DNA of 64,000 bases from Novosphingobium sp. Gsoil 351 (GTDB lineage Bacteria; Pseudomonadota; Alphaproteobacteria; Sphingomonadales; Sphingomonadaceae): positions 2,447,501 to 2,511,500 of the forward strand of contig NZ_CP046120.1 in NCBI RefSeq assembly GCF_009707465.1, read 5' to 3'. A program made the position numbers and the translations under genes. Each line of letters opens with the position of its first letter. Position 1 is the stretch's first letter. The notes under the pieces are model-generated. The model searched no databases. It saw only the letters and a program-made list of their open reading frames with translations, and was not told the origin of the DNA. This document shows positions 28,347-41,317 of this stretch, one piece after another.

Positions 28347-28878
28347 ACGGTGGCATCGCGCGGGTGCGTCGATGCCGGGGTAGGAGCGCGCCGTTAGCGG
28401 GGCGCGGCGGCTGTTGTCAACGACAAGCGTCGGATGGCCGGACGCTGCGCCGAAGTGCCGTCGGTGTTCAGGCGGTTTGGAGTGGGGGGTGGACGCCGCT
28501 CACGAGGCGAAGGCCAGGCGGATAGACGGCGCCCCAGCACCGAAGATCGCCAGCGGAACGAGGATCGGCGCATCGCGATCTTCGCCCATATCCATGATGC
28601 GCGCCCAATTGGAACACCACCGGCGGCGTGGTAACGGTCAAGATGCCCGACCGGCCGCCGCTCCGAATACGCATGACCGAAGGCCGCAACGATAGCCAAT
28701 TGCGCGGCACGGTTCTGCTCGAGAATGGCGGCGGCAACCTCAAGGCGAGCCGGACCATCGATTGTTTCAGGGATCGGAGCGAAGTGGGCCGCGGCTTCGG
28801 CCGGGGATTGAATTGGCGCACGGGCCGCAAGGATCGACAACACAGCGGCCTACTCCGGCCGGGAGATACGTTTTGACA
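28347..28878. other. Gene-free stretch with a possible decayed reading frame
   Basis: No convincing gene in 532 bases. On the minus strand one frame from 28843 is protein-like for 75 or so codons (starting MLSILAARAPIQSPAEAAAH). Near 28625 a different frame becomes protein-like and ends in VPLAIFGAGAPSIRLAFAS with a stop at 28500-28502. Joined by a frameshift, these might be one old gene of about 115 codons. No family is recognised. Confidence 0.3.
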
Positions 28879-29856
28879 ATGCAATACTACAAAGGCTCGA
28901 TCCTCTTCACCATCGTATGCTTGGCGTTGGCGGGTTGGCTCGGCTGGTTTGTGACCGGGTCCGTCTCCGGAACGCTCGAAGTGCTGTGGCTGGTGTTGGT
29001 GCTCAGCGTGCTGGAAGTGTCGCTGTCGTTCGACAACGCGGTGGTCAACGCCACCGTCCTTCGCGACATGGACCAGGTCTGGCGCAAACGGTTCCTGACC
29101 TGGGGCATGGTCATCGCCGTCTTCGGGATGCGAGTGATCTTTCCATTGGCGATCGTGGCGATCGCCGCCGGGATCGGCCCGATCGCCGCGCTGAAACTCG
29201 CCGCCACCGAGCCGCTGGAATACGAACGGATCATCACCGCGGCGCATGTCGGCATCGCCGGGTTCGGCGGCGCGTTCCTGGCCATGGTCGGGCTGAAGTT
29301 CTTCTTCGACAGGGAAAAGCACGCCGACTGGATCGGGTGGATCGAGCGCCACTTGCGAAAGCTTTCCGACATCGAGGCAGTCGAAATCGCGGTGGTCCTG
29401 CTGGCGCTCTACGCAACTTCGCGGCTGCTCTCCGCCGACGACGCGATGACCCTGCTCGTCTCCGGGATCTTCGGGATTTTGACCTACATCGCGGTCGAGG
29501 CACTGGGGTCGGTGCTGACAGTCCCGGAAAGCTCGAGCGTGGCCGGGGCCGCGGCCAAATCGGGATTGGCGGGCTTCATGTACCTGCAAGTGCTTGATTC
29601 GTCGTTCTCGTTCGACGGCGTCATCGGCGCTTTCGCGATCTCCAACAACATGTTCATCATCGCGCTGGGCCTGGCGATTGGCGCGATGTTCGTTCGGTCG
29701 ATGACGATCATGCTGGTCGATAAAGGCACGCTTTCGGAATACCGCTATCTCGAACACGGCGCCTTCTGGGCGATCCTGGCGCTGGCGGCGATCATGTTTC
29801 TGGGCGCGCGCTATGAAATCCCCGAGACGATCACCGGCCTAATCGGGGGGCGCTGA
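28879..29856 (+). CDS. DUF475 integral membrane protein (TerC-like)
   Basis: The 325-residue membrane protein has about nine hydrophobic helices. It contains two acidic intramembrane motifs typical of the DUF475/TerC group, LEVSLSFDNAVVNATVL near residue 47 and LDSSFSFDGVIGAFAIS near residue 240. The paired 'SFDN/SFDG' repeats suggest metal ion binding or transport; relatives are linked to tellurite resistance and manganese export. The ATG at 28879 follows GGGAGATACG by 8 bases. It stands alone. Confidence 0.9.
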   Translation: MQYYKGSILFTIVCLALAGWLGWFVTGSVSGTLEVLWLVLVLSVLEVSLSFDNAVVNATVLRDMDQVWRKRFLTWGMVIAVFGMRVIFPLAIVAIAAGIGPIAALKLAATEPLEYERIITAAHVGIAGFGGAFLAMVGLKFFFDREKHADWIGWIERHLRKLSDIEAVEIAVVLLALYATSRLLSADDAMTLLVSGIFGILTYIAVEALGSVLTVPESSSVAGAAAKSGLAGFMYLQVLDSSFSFDGVIGAFAISNNMFIIALGLAIGAMFVRSMTIMLVDKGTLSEYRYLEHGAFWAILALAAIMFLGARYEIPETITGLIGGR

Positions 29857-29896
29857 TCGGTTTGTCGCTGTGGAGCTCGATCCGTCACAACCGCGC

Positions 29897-30520
29897 TCAC
29901 CCCGACAAGGACGACGACACCGCCGCCACGTTGACCGGAGCCGATTGACCGGCCCGGCCGCCACCTCCGATCGCAATGGCTGTCTCGCGCCATTCGCCGG
30001 GCGCCAGACCGTCGAGAGTCCAGGCCCCCACCTGCCGGCGCACCAGTCGCAGCGTCGGCAGCCCTACCGCCGCGGTCATCCGCCGGATTTGACGGTTGCG
30101 GCCTTCGCGGATCGTCAGCTCGAGCCAGCAGTCCGGGACCGACTTGCGAAAGCGCACCGGCGGTTCGCGTGGCCACAGCGCGGGCGGATCGATCCGGGCG
30201 GCTTGGGCGGGCAGGGTCATCCCGTCCTTGAGGCGCACGCCTTCGCGCAGCGCGGAGAGATCGGCGTCGGCGGGATCACCTTCGACTTGCACCCAGTAAG
30301 TCTTGGCCAGCTTGAACCGTGGATCGGCGATGCGGGCCTGGAGGCGCCCGTCGTCAGTGAGGAGGAGCAGGCCCTCGCTATCCGCGTCGAGCCGTCCGGC
30401 GGGATAAACGCCGTGAACATCGACAAAGCTTGAGAGCGTGGGGCGCGGAGTGGGGCTGCGCGCGTCGGTGAACTGCGAGAGCACGCCGTAGGGCTTGTTG
30501 AGCAGGATCAGCCGCGCCAT
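29897..30520 (-). CDS. rluE: Pseudouridine synthase, RluE/RsuA family
   Basis: The 207-residue enzyme lacks an S4 domain, as RluE does. It opens with [15 protein letters not shown], has the catalytic [20 protein letters not shown] with the essential Asp, and later [20 protein letters not shown]. In E. coli RluE modifies U2457 of 23S rRNA. Length and motifs fit, but RsuA-family assignments by sequence can confuse target sites. The ATG at 30520 begins right at the family N-terminus. It lies 22 bases after the acyl-CoA ligase. Confidence 0.88.
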   Translation of the reverse strand: MARLILLNKPYGVLSQFTDARSPTPRPTLSSFVDVHGVYPAGRLDADSEGLLLLTDDGRLQARIADPRFKLAKTYWVQVEGDPADADLSALREGVRLKDGMTLPAQAARIDPPALWPREPPVRFRKSVPDCWLELTIREGRNRQIRRMTAAVGLPTLRLVRRQVGAWTLDGLAPGEWRETAIAIGGGGRAGQSAPVNVAAVSSSLSG

Positions 30521-30542
30521 GGCCCAACGTCCCCTGGGGCGC

Positions 30543-32102
30543 TCAGGCGGCCCCGCCCTTGGCCGCCGCCAGATCGCGCAGTTCGGTCTTGAGCAGCTTG
30601 CCGATGTGGCTGCGCGGCATCTCGTCGATCGCATGAACCAGCGCGAGCCGCTGGGTCTTGCCCAGGCGGGCGTTGGCGGTGGCGCGGATGTCTTCCAGTT
30701 CAGCCTCGCCGTGATCCCTTGGCGCCCGCTTGAGCACGACGAAGCCCACCGGGGTCTCGCCCCATTTCTCGCTCGGCACGCCGATCACAGCGGCCTCGGC
30801 GACGCGCGCGTCCTTGAGCAGCTCGCCCTCGAGATCGATCGGGAACACGTTGAACCCGCCGGTGATGATCACGTCTTTGGCGCGGCCCACCAGCTCGACG
30901 AAGCCGTCGCCATCGACCCGGCCGATGTCGCCCATTTTCATCCAGACACTGCCGTCGGCGGGATCGATCCACTGCGCCTCAGCGGTCTTGGCCGCGGCGT
31001 TGTTGTAGCCGCTCATCATCGTCGGCGAGCGGCCGTAGAGTTCGCCCGGCTGGCCCGGCGCGACTTCGTTGCCATCCTCGCCGATCACCTTGAGCAGGCT
31101 GCCCGGAGCGGGGCAGCCGACGGTGTGGAGCTTGTCGCGGTGTTCGTGGGCATAGAGAATGCAGACCACGCCGCCCTCGGTCATCGAATAGATTTCGATC
31201 AGCCCGCCCGGCATCCGTCGCAGGACTTCGGCCTTGAGCTCGGCGGGGAAGGGCGCGGAGGTGCAATACTTCATCCGCATGCTCGTCAGGTCGAACTCGT
31301 CGAAGCGCGGCTCGGCCATCAGGCGGCGGTATTGGACCGGGACGAGCATGGTGTGGGTGGCGCGCTCGGCCTGCGCGCGCTCCAGCCATTTGACCGTGTC
31401 GAACTTGCCCATCAGCGAGGCGCACCCGCCCGAGAACATCGTGGGCAGAAACACCGCCAGGGTGGTGTTGGAATAGAGCGGGGTCGAGGTCAGCGTGATC
31501 GCTTCGGCGCCGTAGCCCTGGAGCGAACGGAACGCCATCTGCCGCCACCGCATCAGGTGCGAATGGACGATGCCCTTGGGCGCCCCGGTGGTGCCCGAAG
31601 AATAGATGATGTTGAAGCGATCGGCGGACTCGGGCTGGAACGGTTCGCAAGTCGTGCCCTCGGGCGCGGCCCAGCTCCACAGGTCTTCGTCCAGCACGAT
31701 CTGGCGCTTCACGCCCATCGCGAAGTCGCCCAGCTCGGTAAGCTTCGCGCGATCGACGAACAGGTGCCGTGCGCCCGAATCGACCGCCATGGCGCGCAAT
31801 TGCTCGGGACTGGCGCTGGTGGTCAGCGGCGCGGCGCAGCCTCCGGCATAGATCGCGGCGAGATAGACCAGCGCATAGTCGGTGGTGGTGGTGCCCAGGA
31901 TCGCTACGGCCTGGCCCCGCTGCAGGCCGTCGGATTTGAGGCGCGCAGCGATCCGGCGGATGTGGGCGGCGGCTTCGGTCCAACTCAGCGAGCGGCGTTC
32001 GTCGCGCAAGGCGCAGGCGCCGCCGCGGCGCTCGCCCCAACCGGCTAGGAGGGCGGGGAACGAACCGAACTCGCGTTCGAGTTCGGCTTCCGGATCGGTC
32101 AT
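30543..32102 (-). CDS. AMP-dependent acyl-CoA ligase/synthetase
   Basis: The 519-residue ANL-superfamily enzyme activates a carboxylic acid to its CoA thioester. The P loop [18 protein letters not shown], the adenylate motif IYSMTEGG and the hinge [20 protein letters not shown], then KDVIITGG and FNVFPIDLE, are intact. The C-terminal Lys lies in [14 protein letters not shown]. The substrate may be a fatty, aryl or alicyclic acid and cannot be read from sequence. The catabolic cluster at 37-42 kb could supply such acids, but the two are not in one operon. Start at ATG 32102. Confidence 0.88.
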   Translation of the reverse strand: MTDPEAELEREFGSFPALLAGWGERRGGACALRDERRSLSWTEAAAHIRRIAARLKSDGLQRGQAVAILGTTTTDYALVYLAAIYAGGCAAPLTTSASPEQLRAMAVDSGARHLFVDRAKLTELGDFAMGVKRQIVLDEDLWSWAAPEGTTCEPFQPESADRFNIIYSSGTTGAPKGIVHSHLMRWRQMAFRSLQGYGAEAITLTSTPLYSNTTLAVFLPTMFSGGCASLMGKFDTVKWLERAQAERATHTMLVPVQYRRLMAEPRFDEFDLTSMRMKYCTSAPFPAELKAEVLRRMPGGLIEIYSMTEGGVVCILYAHEHRDKLHTVGCPAPGSLLKVIGEDGNEVAPGQPGELYGRSPTMMSGYNNAAAKTAEAQWIDPADGSVWMKMGDIGRVDGDGFVELVGRAKDVIITGGFNVFPIDLEGELLKDARVAEAAVIGVPSEKWGETPVGFVVLKRAPRDHGEAELEDIRATANARLGKTQRLALVHAIDEMPRSHIGKLLKTELRDLAAAKGGAA

Positions 32103-32283
32103 ATCCAGGCTCCCGCGCTGGGCGATGTGGACGCAAAACAGTGGGTGAAAACCTGTGACCTTTGCCCCTCGCACGGCTGAATTCCGCGGGTTTGCGCCGA
32201 TCCGGGTGTGACCATCCGCGGCGCGGCTCTGCGGCGCCGAGGGGCGTTCGCGAAGGGCCGGATGGCGGATAAACGGGTGCTGG

Positions 32284-32415
32284 TCATCGCTCGTTCAGTG
32301 TCACAGCGCGGCACGCATAGGAAAGCAAAATCGGCGGCGCAGGCGTCTTCTCACCCAACACGATTGCAAAAAACGCAACTGAGAGGGCAGTAATAACAAC
32401 CCATTTATGCTGCAT
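32284..32415 (-). CDS. Possible 43-residue exported or membrane protein
   Basis: A small frame on the minus strand starts ATG (32415) after TTTAGGTGCG. It reads MQHKWVVITALSVAFFAIVL, then a Pro-rich stretch and SYACRAVTLNER. The hydrophobic start looks like a signal peptide, and the surrounding region is A/T-richer. No family recognised. The rest of the 394 bases between the ligase and the next small gene holds nothing clear. Confidence 0.3.
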   Translation of the reverse strand: MQHKWVVITALSVAFFAIVLGEKTPAPPILLSYACRAVTLNER

Positions 32416-32496
32416 CGCACCTAAAGTTTTCCACTTTCGAGCTTATAACCAACGCACGATGAGTCGTGTGGATTCATCGACAAAAGGAGAAGCTCC

Positions 32497-32613
32497 ATGC
32501 GTAGTACCGACCAAGGGCAGAATGTTCCGTTGCGGAATACGATCCTTCAGATCGTCATGTTGATCGCCGCATTCGGCGCCAGCAGCAGCATCTTCGCCGT
32601 TACCCTCGCCTGA
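32497..32613 (+). CDS. 38-residue hydrophobic small protein
   Basis: ATG follows a strong AAAAGGAGAAGCTCC ribosome-binding site. The product (MRSTDQGQNVPLRNTILQIV, then MLIAAFGASSSIFAVTLA) has one hydrophobic C-terminal helix and could insert in the inner membrane. A strong terminator begins 24 bases after the stop, so this is a complete small transcription unit. Upstream is an A/T-rich stretch (32385-32460) suited to a promoter. No family recognised. Confidence 0.65.
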   Translation: MRSTDQGQNVPLRNTILQIVMLIAAFGASSSIFAVTLA

Positions 32614-32636
32614 GCCGATCATGTCGGCTAGCCGTG

Positions 32637-32678
32637 AAGGCCGGTAGCGGGATCGCTCCCGCTGCCGGCCTTTCCTAT
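32637..32678. terminator. Strong hairpin terminator, probably bidirectional
   Basis: AAGGCCGGTAGCGGGA pairs with TCCCGCTGCCGGCCTT (one G-U pair) around a 4-base loop, then TTCCTATTT. The minus strand also has runs of T past the stem, so it can stop the small gene and the convergent peptidase gene, whose stop is at 32681. Confidence 0.85.
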
Positions 32679-32680
32679 TT

Positions 32681-36761
<4,081 letters not shown>

Positions 36762-36808
36762 CGTTTCTGCTAGTCTCGGGGGTCGGCCCGGCGGGGTAGT
36801 CTCGCTGG

Positions 36809-37330
36809 ATGGACGACGCCCCCAGCACGCCCGATCGCGTCGCCGCCCGGCTGGACATCGCGGACCTGCTCGCGCGCTATTGCCGCGGGATCGATCGCTG
36901 CGACGCCGACGAGCTCGACCGCGTCTTCGCCGACGATGCCCGGATCGATTATGGCTATGGCGCGCAGGACAAGGCGACGACCTGCGCCAGCCTGCTGGCC
37001 GCGATCGGGGGCATGCGCCTTACCCAGCACGCGATCGGCAACGTCATCATCGAGTTCGACGCAAAGCGCGCGCGGGCCGAGACCCAGTGCGTGGCGCTGC
37101 ACATCCTGGGCGAGCCGGGCGCCGAAGTCGAAATGACCGTGGGCGGGCGCTATCTCGATACGCTGGAACAGCGGGCCGAGGGGTGGCGCATCGTCGAGCG
37201 GCTCTATGTGATGGACTGGAACCGGCGGATACCCGCGACGATGAGCCTCGACGGCGGGCTTTTCGACCGCCTTCAGCGGCGCGGCGGGCGCAAGCCGGAA
37301 GACCCGCTGTATCGCTGGGGCGCGGCGTGA
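36809..37330 (+). CDS. SnoaL-like (NTF2 fold) protein 1
   Basis: The 173-residue protein has the SnoaL-4 pattern: an N-terminal helix (VAARLDIADLLARYCRGIDR), D-A-D-E-L-D-R-V-F, then FADDARIDYGYG and the last strand WRIVERLYVMDWNR. Such small beta/alpha cones act as dehydratases, cyclases or ligand holders next to Rieske oxygenases. It is the first of three genes joined by start/stop overlaps (GTGA, ATGA). Confidence 0.8.
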   Translation: MDDAPSTPDRVAARLDIADLLARYCRGIDRCDADELDRVFADDARIDYGYGAQDKATTCASLLAAIGGMRLTQHAIGNVIIEFDAKRARAETQCVALHILGEPGAEVEMTVGGRYLDTLEQRAEGWRIVERLYVMDWNRRIPATMSLDGGLFDRLQRRGGRKPEDPLYRWGAA

Positions 37331-37851
37331 GAGCGCGCGATCCGGCCCTGCAGGAACTGCTCGATCATCGCGCGATCGCCCAGCTCTCGATCGACTATAT
37401 GCGGGCCCTCGACCGGCTCGACCGCGACCTGCTGCGATCGGTCTATCACCCGGACGCGACCGACGACCGGGGCTTCTTCGCCGGATCGGGACCCGAATTC
37501 TGCGACTTCGCGCTGGGCGTGCTGGCGAGCCACAAGGTCAACCACCACATGATCGGCCAGACGAACATCGCGATCGAAGGCGACGTCGCTTTCGGCGAGA
37601 TCTACTTCAACGCCTATCACCGCATCGAGAGCGATGGGGAGGACAAGGATTTCGTCGTGATCGGCCGCTACGTCGATCGCTACGAACGGCGCGAGGGCGT
37701 GTGGAAGATCGCCCATCGCAGCGAGCTGAACGATTCGTGCTGGACGGTGCCGGCGGCCGACGATTGGCTGCGTCAGACGCCATCGGCGCTGCGCGGGGCG
37801 CGCGGGTCGGCGGACCTGTCGGCGCGGCGCGACGAAGTGCGGCGGCGATGA
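37327..37851 (+). CDS. SnoaL-like (NTF2 fold) protein 2
   Basis: The 174-residue protein starts at a GTG overlapping the first SnoaL stop. It contains HRAIAQLSIDYMRALDRLDR, SVYHPDATDDRGFFAG, HMIGQTNIAIEGDVAFGEIY and a final WKIAHRSELND. The pattern is close to its neighbour, so the pair may be diverged paralogues that form a heteromer or act on successive intermediates. Its TGA overlaps the Rieske ATG. Confidence 0.8.
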   Translation: MRARDPALQELLDHRAIAQLSIDYMRALDRLDRDLLRSVYHPDATDDRGFFAGSGPEFCDFALGVLASHKVNHHMIGQTNIAIEGDVAFGEIYFNAYHRIESDGEDKDFVVIGRYVDRYERREGVWKIAHRSELNDSCWTVPAADDWLRQTPSALRGARGSADLSARRDEVRRR

Positions 37852-39203
37852 CCGAACGAACCGTCGCGCGCTGCCCTGGGCCTTCCACGCGTGCCATCAT
37901 CCTGGACGACGCGATCCCGCCATCGGCCGGCTTCATTGCCGAGCGCTATCAGCATCTGGGCGACGACGACCTGTCCTACGCCGCCTATACCAGCGAGGAC
38001 TACGCCCGGCGCGAGCGCGAGCGCCTCTGGCCGCGCACCTGGCAGATGGCCTGCCGCGAAGAGGAAATCCCCAACCCGCGCGATTTCCTGGTCCACGACA
38101 TTGGCGACGACAGCGCGATCGTCGTCCGGCAGGATGACGGGTCTGTGCGGGCCTTCGTCAACAGCTGCATCCATCGCGGGATGCAGCTCGCGCCCTCCGG
38201 CTCGCGCGGGCACGCCAGCGTGCTGCGCTGCCCGTTTCACGGGTGGAGTTACGCCTCCGACGGCGCGCTCAGGTCGCTGCCCTGCGCATGGGATTTCGCG
38301 CATGTGGACCGCGCCGCCGCGCGTCTCGACGAGATCGCGACCGGGCGCTGGGGCGGGTTCGTGTTCGTCCATTTCGGCGACGATCCGCCGCCGCTCGGCG
38401 AGTTCCTTCACCCGGTTCCTGAACTCGACCTGCCGGTGCCGATGGATGCGCGGCACATCGCCGCGCACTATCGCAAGCACCTCCCGGCCAATTGGAAGAT
38501 CGCGCTCGAGGCGTTCCTCGAGGCCTACCATGTGATGGCGACGCATCCGGAGGGTCTGCCCACCGCGGGCGACGCCAATTGCCAATACGATCTGCTTGGG
38601 GATCACGTCAGCCGCTTCATCCACACGATCGGGTTCCAAAGTCCGCACCTCAAAGGCACGCCGAGCGAGGAGGACTTGCTGGCGCGGCTCGATCGCGGCC
38701 GATCGGGACTGCGCCTGCAGCCGGGGCAGCGCGCGCGAGACGCCTTTGCCGAACACCTGCGGACGACGCTAGGCGCCCAGCACGGGGTGGACCTGGCGCG
38801 CGTCTCGACCACGCAGATGATCGATTCGATCGAGTATTACTGCTTCCCGAACTTCGTTTTCTTTCCCGGTATCGCGCTGCCGATGGTCTATCGCTTCCTG
38901 CCCGATCCGGAGTCGGTCGATCGCTGCTTCTTCGACTTGTGGTTCCTTGCGCCGACCCGCCCCGGCGAGTCGCCGCCGCCGGTCCCGGCCACGGTCGAAC
39001 TCGCGCTAGACGAGCCGTTTGCCGCGGCGCCGGGCATCGATCCGAAGCTTGCCTTCATCTACGATCAGGACGTCGACAACCTCGCGCGCCTGACCCGCGG
39101 CATCAAGGCCAGCCGCAAGCCGGGGCAGACGCTTGGCGCCTATCAGGAAGTCCGCATCCGCCACATGCGCCAAACGCTGGCGCGCTATCTGGGCGAGGAG
39201 TGA
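37848..39203 (+). CDS. Rieske non-heme iron oxygenase alpha subunit
   Basis: The 451-residue enzyme has the Rieske 2Fe-2S ligands CIHRG (about 107-109) and CPFHGW (about 128-131). The catalytic domain begins HLPANWKIALEAFLEAYHVM, where the two mononuclear-iron His lie in AYHVMATHP, and the third carboxylate ligand should follow in the C-terminal part. Relatives hydroxylate or demethylate aromatic and alicyclic compounds. No ferredoxin or reductase is encoded nearby, so electrons must come from elsewhere. It shares an overlapping operon with two SnoaL-like proteins. Confidence 0.9.
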   Translation: MTERTVARCPGPSTRAIILDDAIPPSAGFIAERYQHLGDDDLSYAAYTSEDYARRERERLWPRTWQMACREEEIPNPRDFLVHDIGDDSAIVVRQDDGSVRAFVNSCIHRGMQLAPSGSRGHASVLRCPFHGWSYASDGALRSLPCAWDFAHVDRAAARLDEIATGRWGGFVFVHFGDDPPPLGEFLHPVPELDLPVPMDARHIAAHYRKHLPANWKIALEAFLEAYHVMATHPEGLPTAGDANCQYDLLGDHVSRFIHTIGFQSPHLKGTPSEEDLLARLDRGRSGLRLQPGQRARDAFAEHLRTTLGAQHGVDLARVSTTQMIDSIEYYCFPNFVFFPGIALPMVYRFLPDPESVDRCFFDLWFLAPTRPGESPPPVPATVELALDEPFAAAPGIDPKLAFIYDQDVDNLARLTRGIKASRKPGQTLGAYQEVRIRHMRQTLARYLGEE

Positions 39204-39219
39204 ACGCTGCTGCGGGGAA

Positions 39220-39618
39220 TCAGACGGGAAGGAACCGCGCGATCACGTCGCGCGCCAAGCGCGCCGGTCGCAGCGTCGCGGAATCCACCGAGCACCAGAT
39301 CGACTTGACCTCGACCAGGATGTCCTCGCCGCGTCGCAGCACCGTCTCGTAGTAGGCGCGCACGCCCTGGACCTTTTCCAGCACCACCGTGGCGATGACG
39401 TCGTCGCCCAGGAATGTCGGGCGGCGGTAGGTGATCTCGTGCTTCAAGGCGACCCACAAGTGCCGCGCGACCGCTTCGGGCGGGGCGAGATTGCGCCAGT
39501 GCGCGACCACCGCGTTCTGCACCCAGGTCAGATAGTGGGCGTTGTTGACGTGGCCCATGAAATCGATGTCGCCGGGCTCGACGCCGATCGGAAAGAGATA
39601 GGGAATCGCTTTGCTCAC
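39220..39618 (-). CDS. Hotdog-fold acyl-CoA thioesterase (4HBT)
   Basis: The 132-residue protein reads IGVEPGDIDFMGHVNNAHYL, the 4-hydroxybenzoyl-CoA thioesterase active-site strand with Asp near residue 16 and HVNN. HEITYRRPTFLGDDVIATVV and a C-terminal SVDSATLRPARL strand follow. The GTG at 39618 is the only sensible start. It could release free acid from CoA products of the neighbouring pathway. It sits 46 bases after the monooxygenase gene in the same direction. Confidence 0.85.
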   Translation of the reverse strand: MSKAIPYLFPIGVEPGDIDFMGHVNNAHYLTWVQNAVVAHWRNLAPPEAVARHLWVALKHEITYRRPTFLGDDVIATVVLEKVQGVRAYYETVLRRGEDILVEVKSIWCSVDSATLRPARLARDVIARFLPV

Positions 39619-39664
39619 ATGCCTGTAAATAGGGTGTAGCGAGCCAACTTGCCAGCGCGTTGCA

Positions 39665-41266
39665 TCAGGCCATCGCAAATCCGCGATAGCCGTCCGCCAC
39701 CACGTCGTTGCAGGCGACCACATATTCGGGAAATCCGCCGACATAAGGCAGGAACACCCGCGGCTTGCCTGGTACGTTGGCCCCCATGTACCAGCTATTT
39801 GCCTGCGGAAACAGAGTGGTATCGGCCACTTCGCCGACATGCGCGACCCATTCAGCTTCGGCTTGTGCTGTCGCCTCGGCCACCTTGAACTGGTGCTCGG
39901 CCATGTGCGCGATGCAGCCGGCGATCCATTCGACATGTTGTTCGATCGACATCATCATGTTGGTCAGCACCGAAGGGCTGCCCGGCCCGGTCACGGTGAA
40001 CAGGTTGGGAAACCCGGACATCGTCAGCCCGAGGTATGTGTGCGGGCCATCTGCCCACTTGTCCTTCAGCGACACTCCGCCGCGTCCGCGGATGTCGATC
40101 TTCGTGAGCGTCCCGGTCATCGCATCGAAACCGGTCGCGAAGACGATCGCGTCGAACGCGGTTTCGCCCGCGGAAGTGCGGATTCCCGTCCGTGTGACTT
40201 GCACGATCGGAGTCTCGCGCAAATCCACCAGCGTCACGTTGGGGCGGTTGAAGGTCGCGTAGTAGCCGGTGTCAACGCACAGGCGCTTGGTTGCGATCGG
40301 ATAGGTCTTGGGGGTCAGCTTGTCGGCTACGGCGGGATCGGTGACGATGCTGCGGATCTTCGCGGCCATCAGATCGGCGGCGATCCTGTTCGCGTCGGGC
40401 TCGGTCAGGACATCGGCGAACAGGCTCATCATCGGCAATCCGCCGTTTTGCCAGCGGCGCTCGAACTCCGCCTGCTGTTCTTCGGGCGTCATCTCAGCGG
40501 CGGTTCGCTCCTCCGGATTGAACAGCGCGGCGACCGACTGGCTGCGGGCATCGGCGCGATAGGCGTCGCGATTGGCGTCCCAGTCGCTATATTGCTGCTG
40601 CGTCACCGGCTGGTTCCAGGCCGGTGCGCAGTAGTTGGGGGTGCGCTGGAACACGGTGAGCTGCGCCGCCTGCTCGGCGATGACCGGGATCGACTGGACC
40701 GCCGACGATCCGGTGCCGATCACCCCGACCCGCTGCCCGGTGAAATCGACACCTTCGCGGGGCCATTCGAAAGTCTTATAGATCGACCCTGCGAAGTTTT
40801 CGATTCCCGGGATGTCGATCTGCTTGGGCGTGGACAGGCACCCGGTGGCCATCACCACCCAGCGCGCGGACAGTTCATCGCCGCGATCGGTGCGCACCGT
40901 CCAGCGCGCCGCGGCTTCGTCCCAATGCGCGCTGTCGACCCGGGTCTCCAACTGGATGTCGCGGCGCAAGTCGTAGCGGTCGGCGACATGGTTGGCGTAG
41001 CGCAGCAATTCTTCCTGCGGAGCATAGCGCTCCGACCAGCGCCATTCGCGCTCGAGTTCGGGATCGAACGAGAACGAGTATTCCATGCTCTGGATGTCGA
41101 CCCGCGCGCCGGGATAGCGATTCCAGTACCAGGTCCCGCCGACCCCATCGCCCGCTTCTATCACCCGCGTGCTCAGGCCCAGGCCGCGCAGCTTGTGGAG
41201 CATGTAGAGGCCGGCAAACCCGGCACCCACCACGATCGCGTCGAAATCCCGAGTCGCTGCCGTCAT
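39665..41266 (-). CDS. Flavin monooxygenase, Baeyer-Villiger type, with altered fingerprint
   Basis: The 533-residue protein has two Rossmann motifs (IVVGAGFAGLYMLHKLRGLG and VGVIGTGSSAVQSIPVI), the GGTWYWNRYPGARVD segment and the NADP-side ATGCLSTPK. These place it with cyclohexanone- and steroid-type Baeyer-Villiger monooxygenases. The family fingerprint FxGxxxHxxxWP reads FAGSIYKTFEWP here, with Lys in place of His. It probably converts a ketone to an ester or lactone, though the changed residue may alter that chemistry. TetR, this gene and the thioesterase lie in one direction. Confidence 0.88.
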   Translation of the reverse strand: MTAATRDFDAIVVGAGFAGLYMLHKLRGLGLSTRVIEAGDGVGGTWYWNRYPGARVDIQSMEYSFSFDPELEREWRWSERYAPQEELLRYANHVADRYDLRRDIQLETRVDSAHWDEAAARWTVRTDRGDELSARWVVMATGCLSTPKQIDIPGIENFAGSIYKTFEWPREGVDFTGQRVGVIGTGSSAVQSIPVIAEQAAQLTVFQRTPNYCAPAWNQPVTQQQYSDWDANRDAYRADARSQSVAALFNPEERTAAEMTPEEQQAEFERRWQNGGLPMMSLFADVLTEPDANRIAADLMAAKIRSIVTDPAVADKLTPKTYPIATKRLCVDTGYYATFNRPNVTLVDLRETPIVQVTRTGIRTSAGETAFDAIVFATGFDAMTGTLTKIDIRGRGGVSLKDKWADGPHTYLGLTMSGFPNLFTVTGPGSPSVLTNMMMSIEQHVEWIAGCIAHMAEHQFKVAEATAQAEAEWVAHVGEVADTTLFPQANSWYMGANVPGKPRVFLPYVGGFPEYVVACNDVVADGYRGFAMA

Positions 41267-41317
41267 GACCGTTCTCCCGGCCGGGAGGATGGCAGATCAG
41301 CGCGGCGGCGCAATGGT

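Noticed and set aside
32099..32287. A 62-codon minus-strand frame overlapping the acyl-CoA ligase start
   Set aside because: It is Arg/Pro-rich with no family and no ribosome site; the ATGA overlap with the ligase looks fortuitous.
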